Below are positions 28,246 through 34,763 of a DNA stretch of 34,763 nt, piece after piece. The notes beneath the pieces were generated by a model. The model worked only from the letters and a program-made list of their open reading frames with translations, had not been told where the DNA came from and made no database searches. Position 1 is the stretch's first letter. Each line of letters starts with the position of its first letter. Source of the DNA: an uncultured Robiginitomaculum sp. (GTDB taxonomy: Bacteria; Pseudomonadota; Alphaproteobacteria; Caulobacterales; Maricaulaceae); assembly GCA_938010385.1 (NCBI GenBank), contig CALLVD010000112.1, forward strand, positions 1-34,763, read 5' to 3'. A program made the position numbers and the translations under genes.

Positions 28246-28797
28246 TTATTCGCTGCGTTTAACGCGATGCGCAAAATAGGCACTGCCGATCAGAAGCGCA
28301 GCGATGCCTAATCCGATAAGCGGGAGGTATACTTTTACCTGCTCTGCCAATACGGCGCCCAAGAGGTGAAACATTGCGAAGATGATGCCAATGTAAAGCG
28401 CGCCGCTGAGCGCGATCCAAAAGCCAAATCGGGCAAACGGCACACCGGCGTAACCTGCTGCCACATAGGCGGCGATGCGGGCAAACGGTATAAATCGAAC
28501 AGTCATCAGTGTCTTCCCGGGGTGCGTATTCAGCCCGGTAATAACGGCCGCTGCACGCGGGCGAAGGGCGGGATCAAGGGCCTTGCCTTTATCGCGGGCC
28601 CACTTGCCCGGCAAATATTTCCACACGTCAGAGGCCCAAAGCACAATCATAATGACGGGAAGGATAATCGGCGTCAGCGCCGGATGCATGATTGACAGGC
28701 TTGCCGCGCCTATCACGGCTAAATCCTCTTGCACGAACGGACCGATGAACAGTCCGAGCAGGGCTGCGCCCAGCAGTTCCGGTGAGGTGAAATCCAT
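28246..28797 (-). CDS. DedA/VTT-type inner-membrane protein
   Basis: 183-residue protein with four or five hydrophobic segments. The VTT/DedA pattern is visible: an early acidic FVQEDLAVIGAA, and the conserved arginine/proline helix as TVRFIPFARIAAYVAAGYAGVPFARFGFW. DedA-family proteins act in membrane homeostasis, several as lipid-carrier flippases; which activity applies here is unknown. It is shorter than E. coli DedA but complete in its core. It converges with the acyltransferase, with 41 bases between them, and is divergent from tig. Confidence 0.75.
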   Translation of the reverse strand: MDFTSPELLGAALLGLFIGPFVQEDLAVIGAASLSIMHPALTPIILPVIMIVLWASDVWKYLPGKWARDKGKALDPALRPRAAAVITGLNTHPGKTLMTVRFIPFARIAAYVAAGYAGVPFARFGFWIALSGALYIGIIFAMFHLLGAVLAEQVKVYLPLIGLGIAALLIGSAYFAHRVKRSE

Positions 28798-28973
28798 AGC
28801 TGTGCTTTATAACGGGCAGGTCGCGACATAAAGCAATTAAACCGTCCTTATAATCGCGCAGTGATATGTTGCGCTTTGCCATATTGTCTGACATAAGGCG
28901 GCACTTACGGATTCTGACCCGCGCGCAGAGCAAACAATCACGCCCCGGCGCGCAGCAAATTATGGACGCTACA

Positions 28974-30314
28974 ATGCAAATTAAAGACATCGAAACCAAA
29001 GGCCTGAGCCATGTTTATGAAGTCACGGTTCCGGCCGCTGACATGGAAAGCAAGCTGACCGCTAAAATCGAAGAAATGAAGGGTCAGGTTAAGCTCAAAG
29101 GTTTCCGTCCTGGTAAGGTTCCGGCCGCTCACATTCGCAAGATGTTCGGTAAGTCCATTATGGGCGACGTCATTCAGGACACAGTCTCTGAAACAAGCCA
29201 AAAGGTTATCGCTGACAAATCTCTGCGTCCTGCGGTTCAGCCGTCTATCGAACTGACTTCTGACGGCGCGAAGCTGCAAGAGGGCAAAGACGATTTGTCT
29301 TACAAGCTGTCCGTTGAATTGATTCCCGATTTTGAGCCCGTTGATCCGTCCAAACTGAAATTCACGCGCCTGACGATGAAGGCGGACACGAAAGATATTG
29401 AAGAGCGTCTGTCGACAATGGCTGAAGGTCAAAAGACCTATAAGAAAAAAGCCAAGACGGCTAAGGCCAAGAAAGACGATGCAGTCCTTATCAACTTTAT
29501 TGGCCGCATTGACGGCGAAGCCTTTGACGGCGGCGCTATGGACGGACACCAGCTTGTTCTTGGCTCAGGTTCATTTATTCCCGGTTTTGAAGATCAGCTG
29601 ATCGGCTCTAAGGCCGGCGACAAGCTCGACGTGACTGTAACCTTCCCGAAAGAGTATCAGGCTGCTGACCTGGCCGGCAAAGAAGCAGTCTTTGAGACTG
29701 AGGTCTTGGAAGTTCAGGGCGCGAAAGATGCCGAAATTGACGACGAATTTGCCGCCCGCTTCGGTCTGGCCGATGTCGCTGCGCTTAAAGAGGCGATCAC
29801 GTCCCAAGCCGAGGGCGAAATTGAGCAGCAATCGCGTATGAAGCTTAAGCGCGCTATTTTGGACGAGCTTGATAAGAAACATACATTTGACCTGCCGCCA
29901 AACATGGTCAAAGCCGAGTTCGACGCCATTTGGGGTCAGGTCCAATCCGAAAAAGAAGCCGGTCAGCTTGACGAAGAAGACGCCAAGAAAACTGATAAGC
30001 AACTGGAAAAAGATTACCGCAAAATTGCAGAGCGCCGCGTGCGTCTCGGCCTGGTTCTCGCGGAGATCGGCGCCAAGCAAGAGATTCAAATCAGCAATGA
30101 AGAGCTGCAACAGGCTATGATCGCCGAAGCGCGCCGCTATCCCGGACAAGAGCAGCAAGTTATTGAGTTCTATCAAAAGAACCCTGAGCAGCTCGCCGGC
30201 CTCCGTGCGCCAATCTATGAGGAAAAGGTCATCGACCTGATCATCGAAAAAGCCAAAGTTACGGACAAAGAGGTCAAAAAAGACGAGCTCTTCGCCGAAG
30301 ACGAAATGATTTAA
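28974..30314 (+). CDS. tig: Trigger factor
   Basis: 446-residue ribosome-bound chaperone and peptidyl-prolyl isomerase that meets nascent chains at the exit tunnel. Order: N-terminal ribosome-binding domain with GFRPGKVP (43-50), the FKBP-type domain (~157-240; VLINFIGRIDGEAFDGG, LGSGSFIPGFEDQL), then the helical C-terminal chaperone arms, and a short acidic tail. ATG 28974 is preferred because it places GFRPGKVP at 43-50 as in E. coli and starts MQIKDIETKG. ATG 28962 would add four residues, and the frame opening at 28866 is not supported. It heads the tig-clpP-clpX-lon cluster and ends at a strong terminator. Confidence 0.97.
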   Translation: MQIKDIETKGLSHVYEVTVPAADMESKLTAKIEEMKGQVKLKGFRPGKVPAAHIRKMFGKSIMGDVIQDTVSETSQKVIADKSLRPAVQPSIELTSDGAKLQEGKDDLSYKLSVELIPDFEPVDPSKLKFTRLTMKADTKDIEERLSTMAEGQKTYKKKAKTAKAKKDDAVLINFIGRIDGEAFDGGAMDGHQLVLGSGSFIPGFEDQLIGSKAGDKLDVTVTFPKEYQAADLAGKEAVFETEVLEVQGAKDAEIDDEFAARFGLADVAALKEAITSQAEGEIEQQSRMKLKRAILDELDKKHTFDLPPNMVKAEFDAIWGQVQSEKEAGQLDEEDAKKTDKQLEKDYRKIAERRVRLGLVLAEIGAKQEIQISNEELQQAMIAEARRYPGQEQQVIEFYQKNPEQLAGLRAPIYEEKVIDLIIEKAKVTDKEVKKDELFAEDEMI

Positions 30315-30338
30315 GTCAAAGGCCGATATTGAATTGAG

Positions 30339-30368
30339 AGCCCCGCCGGAAACAGCGGGGCTTTTTTT
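30339..30368 (+). terminator. Rho-independent terminator of tig
   Basis: AGCCCCGC (30339-30346) pairs with GCGGGGCT (30355-30362) around an 8-base loop and is followed by six more T residues. It separates tig from clpP. Confidence 0.92.
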
Positions 30369-30504
30369 GTTTGAACTCTCACGCCGGTCGAAAAGAATTG
30401 GGAAATCCCCGGCGTTTATCTGCCTTCTCCCCAAGGACAAGGCTGTCACCGCCGATTTTTCGCTCGGGTACACTTTCTCGCCCGCAATTATTTCCCTTTG
30501 CCCC

Positions 30505-30535
30505 TTGCGTCTATTCTTCAGCGTATCAATATAAC
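30505..30535 (+). promoter_or_regulatory. Possible clpP promoter
   Basis: TTGCGT (30505-30510) and TATAAC (30530-30535) lie in the 237 bases between the tig terminator and clpP. The 19-base spacing is longer than ideal, so this is a weak call. A heat-shock promoter is expected for clpP but I could not place one. Confidence 0.25.
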
Positions 30536-30605
30536 AGTAATATTTACGCGGCACAGTTGAGGCCGAAGCGATTCCCTTCGCGATACGATTTTAAAGGAAG
30601 ATTTT

Positions 30606-31238
30606 ATGCATGATCCAATGGACGCTATGATGGGCCTTGTCCCGATGGTTGTTGAGCAATCCAGCCGCGGCGAGCGCAGCTATGATATTTTCTCGCGTAT
30701 GCTTAAGGAGCGCATCATCTTCCTTACGGGTGTGGTCGAAGATAATATGGCGAGCCTGATTTGCGCCCAGCTTTTGTTTTTGGAATCTGAGAATCCGAAA
30801 AAAGAAATCAGCATGTATATCAACTCACCGGGCGGCGTTGTGACGGCCGGTATGTCAATCTATGACACGATGCAATACATCAAAGCGCCGGTGTCCACCG
30901 TGGTTATGGGGCAGGCCGCCTCTATGGGCTCGCTTTTGCTTTGCGCCGGCGAGAAAGATATGCGCGTTGCGCTGCCAAACTCCCGCGTCATGGTTCACCA
31001 ACCGTCGGGCGGTTTCCGCGGCCAGGCGTCCGATATTCAGCGCCATGCCAACGATATTTTGGCGATGAAAAAGCGCCTGAATGAGATTTACGTCAAACAT
31101 ACCGGCCAGAAATACGCAACGATTGAAAAGACGCTGGACCGTGACTTCTTCATGACAGCCGACGAAGCGAAAGACTTCGGTATTGTCGATCATGTTTATG
31201 TGTCACGGACAGAAGCCAAGGACGTTCTGCCGGATTAG
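30606..31238 (+). CDS. clpP: ATP-dependent Clp protease proteolytic subunit
   Basis: 210-residue serine peptidase that forms the double-ring chamber fed by ClpX or ClpA. The catalytic triad is Ser106 (GQAASMGS), His131 (VMVHQP) and Asp180 (LDRDFFM). The oxyanion loop INSPGG (~72-77) and the short N-terminal propeptide-like segment are normal for the family. ATG 30606 has a strong AAAGGAAG site. It is followed by 186 bases with a hairpin before clpX, so the two genes may be partly uncoupled. Confidence 0.98.
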   Translation: MHDPMDAMMGLVPMVVEQSSRGERSYDIFSRMLKERIIFLTGVVEDNMASLICAQLLFLESENPKKEISMYINSPGGVVTAGMSIYDTMQYIKAPVSTVVMGQAASMGSLLLCAGEKDMRVALPNSRVMVHQPSGGFRGQASDIQRHANDILAMKKRLNEIYVKHTGQKYATIEKTLDRDFFMTADEAKDFGIVDHVYVSRTEAKDVLPD

Positions 31239-31300
31239 ACTTGCAGCCGTAATTCGGGCTTGATTCCCGTTTTAAGCCGTGGTCACATATTAAATACTGC

Positions 31301-31327
31301 TCAGGAGCGAATTTTACGCGCTCCTGA
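31301..31327 (+). promoter_or_regulatory. Hairpin in the clpP-clpX spacer
   Basis: TCAGGAGCG (31301-31309) pairs perfectly with CGCTCCTGA (31319-31327) over a 9-base loop. No T run follows, so it is more likely an mRNA-processing or partial-attenuation structure than a full terminator. Confidence 0.45.
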
Positions 31328-31424
31328 CAACCAAATTGTAATATTCTGGCCGTAGCATAACAGGAATTCGGCATCGCTTTTGCAGGGTGATCGCCTGACG
31401 CAAAGGCACAAGGGACCCAAAATA

Positions 31425-32693
31425 ATGACAAAATCGACCGGAAGTGATTCCAAAAACACCCTTTACTGCTCATTCTGCGGCAAAAGCCAACATGAAGTCC
31501 GCAAGCTGATTGCCGGTCCGACTGTGTTTATTTGCGACGAATGTGTTGAGCTTTGCATGGATATTATCCGTGAAGAGGGTAAGGCGTCTATTTCTAAAGC
31601 ACAGGAAGGCGTACCGACGCCGCAGGAAATCTGTGATGTGCTCGACGATTATGTCATCGGGCAAGCGACAGCGAAGCGGGTTCTGTCCGTTGCGGTTCAT
31701 AATCACTATAAACGCCTCAATCACGCCGGGAATACAGGTGACGTAGAACTGGCGAAGTCCAATATCATGCTTGTCGGCCCGACCGGTTGCGGTAAAACGC
31801 TTTTGGCACAGACCTTGGCGCGCATTCTGGATGTTCCGTTCACTATGGCCGATGCGACGACGCTCACAGAAGCCGGTTATGTCGGTGAAGACGTTGAAAA
31901 CATTATTTTGAAGCTGCTTCAATCTGCTGATTACAATGTTGAGCGGGCGCAACGCGGCATCGTCTATATTGACGAAGTTGATAAAATCAGCCGTAAATCC
32001 GACAATCCTTCCATCACGCGCGACGTGTCCGGCGAAGGCGTGCAGCAAGCGCTGCTCAAGATTATGGAAGGCACTGTTGCCTCCGTCCCGCCGCAAGGCG
32101 GGCGTAAGCATCCGCAGCAAGAGTTTTTGCAAGTCGATACCACGAACATCTTATTTGTTGTCGGCGGTGCCTTTGCGGGTCTGGATAAAGTTATCTCTAA
32201 TCGCGGCGACGCGACGTCCATCGGTTTCGGCGCGCAGGTCAAAGATCTGGACGAGCGCAAGACCGGTGAAATCCTGCGCGAAGTTGAGCCTGAAGATCTG
32301 GTCAAATTCGGCCTTATCCCTGAATTCGTCGGCCGTTTGCCTGTTATCGCAACCCTGACCGACCTTGATGAGCCGGCCTTAGTGACAATCCTGACTGAGC
32401 CTAAAAACGCCTTGGTCAAACAGTACCAAATGCTGTTCTCTATGGAAGATGTGCGCCTGTCATTCAGTGAAGACGCTTTGTCGGCTATTGCAAAGAAAGC
32501 CATCAAACGTAAAACCGGCGCGCGCGGCCTGCGCTCGATTATGGAGGGCATTCTGCTCGACACGATGTATGATTTGCCGACTTATGAAGGCGTCGAAGAA
32601 ATCGTCATTAACGGTGAAGTCGTCGAGGGCAATGCTGCGCCGCTGTTGATTTACGCGGACAAAAAGAAAAAGAGCAAAGAGAAGGCGAGTTAA
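31425..32693 (+). CDS. clpX: ATP-dependent Clp protease ATP-binding subunit
   Basis: 422-residue AAA+ unfoldase that selects substrates, including SsrA-tagged proteins, and threads them into ClpP. The N-terminal zinc domain has Cys15, Cys18, Cys37 and Cys40. Walker A is GPTGCGKT (118-125) and Walker B is IVYIDEVDK. The pore loop is GYVGEDVEN (151-159). The ClpP-docking IGF loop is at 266-268. ATG 31425 has AAGGGA upstream; the frame opens at 31380 but that extension is not conserved. It ends before a bidirectional terminator. Confidence 0.98.
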   Translation: MTKSTGSDSKNTLYCSFCGKSQHEVRKLIAGPTVFICDECVELCMDIIREEGKASISKAQEGVPTPQEICDVLDDYVIGQATAKRVLSVAVHNHYKRLNHAGNTGDVELAKSNIMLVGPTGCGKTLLAQTLARILDVPFTMADATTLTEAGYVGEDVENIILKLLQSADYNVERAQRGIVYIDEVDKISRKSDNPSITRDVSGEGVQQALLKIMEGTVASVPPQGGRKHPQQEFLQVDTTNILFVVGGAFAGLDKVISNRGDATSIGFGAQVKDLDERKTGEILREVEPEDLVKFGLIPEFVGRLPVIATLTDLDEPALVTILTEPKNALVKQYQMLFSMEDVRLSFSEDALSAIAKKAIKRKTGARGLRSIMEGILLDTMYDLPTYEGVEEIVINGEVVEGNAAPLLIYADKKKKSKEKAS

Positions 32694-32719
32694 GCCGCTT
32701 TGTACTTGAAGAAAAATAA

Positions 32720-32750
32720 AAGCCCGCTGCGAAATAATCGCAGCGGGCTT
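32720..32750. terminator. Bidirectional terminator between clpX and the outer-membrane protein gene
   Basis: AAGCCCGCTGCG (32720-32731) pairs with CGCAGCGGGCTT (32739-32750), a 12-bp stem with a 7-base loop. T-rich sequence follows on both strands (TTTCT to the right; TTTTATTTTTC to the left on the minus strand), fitting the two convergent genes. Confidence 0.88.
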
Positions 32751-32778
32751 TCTAGTTCAGGGGGTATGTCAGCTGCCG

Positions 32779-33450
32779 CTAGAAGCTAAACCGCAGCCCG
32801 GTACGTATGACTGTATAATCCAGTTCTTCGATATTGCTGACGCCGCCGCGATCAATAGGCGTGTCAAAATCCAAATCATTGACTAAACGAAACTCGCCAA
32901 AGGTTGAGAGGCGATCCGTTAGAGCGATTTCCACACCTCCGCCATAGGTGAAACCCCATTCTTCGCCGGAGACATTGTCTTTAGGCGGTGCGAATGTGTA
33001 GCTGATCGCGCTGTCAAAATCATGAGCAGTCATGCCGGCAAGGCCATAGAGGCTTACCTTATCCGTGACTTTGGTGCCCAAACGCAGGTCTGCGCCATAG
33101 GTCGAGTTTAGCTCGACATGATTAATTCTGACATTGTTCAGCGTCGTCGTATCGGCATCTTCAACACTGTAAAACGCTTCGACAGACGCGAAAAATTCCT
33201 CTGTGAGTTGTTTTTTATAGCCGATACCGCCGACAAAACCGATGCCGGTGTCTTTATCAACAACGGTTCCTGATGGGCCGCCTGCTGCGCCCGTATTCGG
33301 GGCATTTGAACCGGTGTTCCGACTTGAAAAGCTCTCTTGCGTCGTCGAATTGATGGCCCCCGAAAAATACAGGCCTTCGGACGCTAAACAGGTTGGGCCT
33401 GCAATTACAGATGCCAGCAGGGCCGTCGTTGCGATAAAAATCGTTTTCAT
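32779..33450 (-). CDS. Small outer-membrane beta-barrel protein
   Basis: 223 residues with a signal peptide (cleavage near CLAS) and eight or so amphipathic strands separated by Asn/Asp/Gly-rich loops. It ends GLRFSF, whose final Phe is the barrel insertion signal. This resembles the OmpA/OmpW-like 8-stranded porin-like class (GFVGGIGYKKQ, FTYGGGVEIALTDR, FGEFRLVNDLDF). No OmpA peptidoglycan-binding domain is present. ATG 33450 has a strong AGGAGA site. It sits, in reverse, between clpX and lon, which are usually neighbours. Function is unknown; adhesion, small-molecule passage or structural roles are all possible. Confidence 0.8.
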   Translation of the reverse strand: MKTIFIATTALLASVIAGPTCLASEGLYFSGAINSTTQESFSSRNTGSNAPNTGAAGGPSGTVVDKDTGIGFVGGIGYKKQLTEEFFASVEAFYSVEDADTTTLNNVRINHVELNSTYGADLRLGTKVTDKVSLYGLAGMTAHDFDSAISYTFAPPKDNVSGEEWGFTYGGGVEIALTDRLSTFGEFRLVNDLDFDTPIDRGGVSNIEELDYTVIRTGLRFSF

Positions 33451-33825
33451 TTTTTAAATCTCCTCTTGAAAAATGAAAGGCTTTAAAAGCACGCTTGTTT
33501 CCACACGGACAAAGCAAGTGACGGTGCAATTTTTGTGATAACTGCCGGCAAAAATGTGAGCCTCGCTCAGTCGTTTGTGATTATATGCAAGCCCGAAAAT
33601 CAGAGCATAATATTCCCCCCGTTTTCTTCAGCAGTTTCTCCCGGCTCTCAGCAAAACGGAACTTCGCCGCGCGGGACTTGCCGTTCGGTTACTGCAAAGC
33701 GTTTTTATTGGTGGCGGCGCAGGGCTTACCTGATTTTTCCGCATTGCGTCGGTTGCAATCAATCGCGAACATCCCCACTTTCGTACAAAGATTAAACGGC
33801 GTTTTTGCCGTTAAAGTGAGACCTT
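33451..33825. other. Divergent intergenic region between the barrel gene and lon
   Basis: 375 bases with no convincing gene; open frames at 33535-33833 have no start signal or protein character. It should hold the promoter of the barrel gene on the left and that of lon on the right. A 6-bp hairpin, AACGGC/GCCGTT (33795-33812), sits in the lon leader just before the ribosome site. Confidence 0.5.
33752..33781 (+). promoter_or_regulatory. Possible heat-shock (RpoH) promoter of lon
   Basis: GTTGCAA (33752-33758) and CCCCACTTT (33773-33781), spaced by 14 bases, resemble the heat-shock sigma-32 pattern CTTGAAA-N11-16-CCCCATNT. The start codon lies 44 bases downstream. Heat-shock control of lon is well known, but this site is read by eye only. 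Confidence 0.4.
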
Positions 33826-34763
33826 ATGACTGAATCAATCCTGTTGCCCGTTTTGCCTTTGCGAGACATTGTTGTCTTCCCGCATATGGTTGTGCCTTTA
33901 TTCGTCGGGCGCGATAAATCCGTCAAAGCGCTTGAAGAAGTGATGCGCGCGGAAAAGCGGATTTTCCTGCTGACGCAAAAGAATCCCAAGGATGACGACC
34001 CGAGCACAGATGACGTCCACCATGAAGGCTGCGTCGCGACAATTTTGCAGCTGCTTAAGCTGTCCGATGGCACAGTTCGCGTGCTGGTCGAAGGCGAGTC
34101 TCGCGCGCGCGTGGATGCGTTTACGGACCGAGAAGAATATTTTGAAGCCTATGCTTCGCCGCAAACCGAAACCGGTGACGGCGAAGCCGAGACAACGCCG
34201 ATTATGCGCTCTGTCGTGACGCAGTTTGAAAACTATGTCGGCCTGAATAAGAAAATTGCGGAAGAGGTTGTAACGTCTGTTTCAGATATTACGAACCCAT
34301 CGAAACTGGCTGATACGATTGCCGTTCACCTGAATGTAAAGCAGGCGCAGAAACAAACTTTGCTCAGCGAGCTGAATGTGTCCAAACGTCTGGAGGCGAT
34401 TTACGGCCTGATGGACGGCGAAATCAGCGTTTTAAAGGTTGAGAAGAAAATCCGCGGCCGCGTCAAACGCCAAATGGAAAAGACTCAGCGCGAGTATTAC
34501 CTGAATGAAAAAATGAAGGCGATTCAGACCGAGCTTGGCGACGGCGAGGGCGGAGACGATCTGGCCGAAATAAAAGAAAAGCTCGAAAAGACAAAGCTGA
34601 CCAAAGAGGCGCGCGAGAAAGCCGACGCCGAAATGAAAAAGCTGCGCCGCATGAGCCCGATGTCTGCAGAAGCCAATGTTTCGCGTAATTACCTTGATTG
34701 GCTGCTGTCTGTGCCGTGGGGTAAACGTAAGCGGCTGCAAAACAATCTTGATAAAGCTCAGGC
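33826..34763 (+). CDS. lon: ATP-dependent protease Lon, N-terminal part (3' end outside window)
   Basis: About 312 codons are in the window and the frame is open to the edge; the whole protein should be ~800 residues. The N-terminal LON substrate-binding domain begins at residue 7 with LPVLPLRDIVVFPHMVVPLFVGR. It is followed by the helical linker with VKKQM-like sequence (RVKRQMEKTQREYYLNEKMKAIQ) and SVPWGKRK just before the AAA+ module. The ATPase and Ser-Lys protease domains are not visible. ATG 33826 has AGTGAGA upstream. It degrades misfolded and regulatory proteins and closes the protein quality-control cluster. Confidence 0.96.
   Translation, partial: MTESILLPVLPLRDIVVFPHMVVPLFVGRDKSVKALEEVMRAEKRIFLLTQKNPKDDDPSTDDVHHEGCVATILQLLKLSDGTVRVLVEGESRARVDAFTDREEYFEAYASPQTETGDGEAETTPIMRSVVTQFENYVGLNKKIAEEVVTSVSDITNPSKLADTIAVHLNVKQAQKQTLLSELNVSKRLEAIYGLMDGEISVLKVEKKIRGRVKRQMEKTQREYYLNEKMKAIQTELGDGEGGDDLAEIKEKLEKTKLTKEAREKADAEMKKLRRMSPMSAEANVSRNYLDWLLSVPWGKRKRLQNNLDKAQ

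Noticed and set aside
29571-30554. 327-codon open frame antisense to trigger factor
   Set aside because: Covers the tig coding region and its terminator; low-complexity Leu/Phe/Asp shadow.
33795-33812. Hairpin in the lon leader as an RNA thermometer
   Set aside because: The 6-bp stem ends before the ribosome site and does not pair with it, so no sequestration is evident.

Overview
The window is chromosomal DNA of moderate-to-high GC, tightly packed, and almost entirely housekeeping in content. It looks alphaproteobacterial. The tig-clpP-clpX-lon order, the lytic transglycosylase/dapA/smpB neighbourhood, a UvrA with the alphaproteobacterial CPVSG form of the first zinc site, folate-dependent TrmFO and a GAAC-N7-GAAC SOS box between uvrA and ssb all point that way. 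A marine stalked or prosthecate group (Hyphomonadales/Maricaulales type) is plausible, but this is inference. No phage, transposon, CRISPR array or defence island is visible.

Layout. 1-3134 (+): the 3' part of methylmalonyl-CoA mutase, overlapping by 4 bases a ferredoxin-reductase-like flavoprotein. 3176-4321 (-): a stand-alone SelD-N-terminal-type NAD(P)/FAD oxidoreductase. 4525-6558 (+): a secreted DUF192 protein, tRNA-Pro(TGG) with a terminator, and a Bcr/CflA drug exporter. 6578-8200 (-): an acyl-CoA ligase. 8301-11004 (-): a lytic transglycosylase followed by a CIA30-like exported protein. 11132-12497 (+): dapA and smpB, meeting trmFO (-) stop codon to stop codon. 14015-15987 (+): two tandem paralogous membrane proteins. 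15996-18264 (-): a TPR/beta-barrel outer-membrane protein coupled to a FecR-domain exported protein. 18403-22080: divergent uvrA and ssb with an SOS box. 22242-23828 (+): a BNR_4-type lipoprotein resembling ulvan-lyase-like enzymes. 23962-26223 (+): parC. 26270-26650 (-): the RNase P RNA gene with a recognisable promoter. 26996-28204 (+): an acyltransferase-3. 28246-28797 (-): a DedA/VTT-like membrane protein. 28974-32693 (+): trigger factor, ClpP and ClpX. 32779-33450 (-): a small outer-membrane beta-barrel. 33826 to the window end (+): Lon, cut by the edge.

How the genes work together. Protein quality control dominates the right end (trigger factor, ClpXP, Lon, with SmpB further left feeding tagged peptides to ClpXP). 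DNA repair and topology occupy the middle (UvrA, SSB, ParC). The left end is metabolic: propionyl-CoA/methylmalonyl-CoA, fatty-acid activation and lysine/diaminopimelate synthesis. Cell-envelope genes are scattered through it (transglycosylase, barrel proteins, FecR protein, VTT protein, acyltransferase).

I found no clear novel multi-gene system. The best leads are the BNR_4 lipoprotein, the TPR-barrel/FecR pair with its palindrome and leader hairpin, the SelD-less oxidoreductase and the tandem membrane paralogs.
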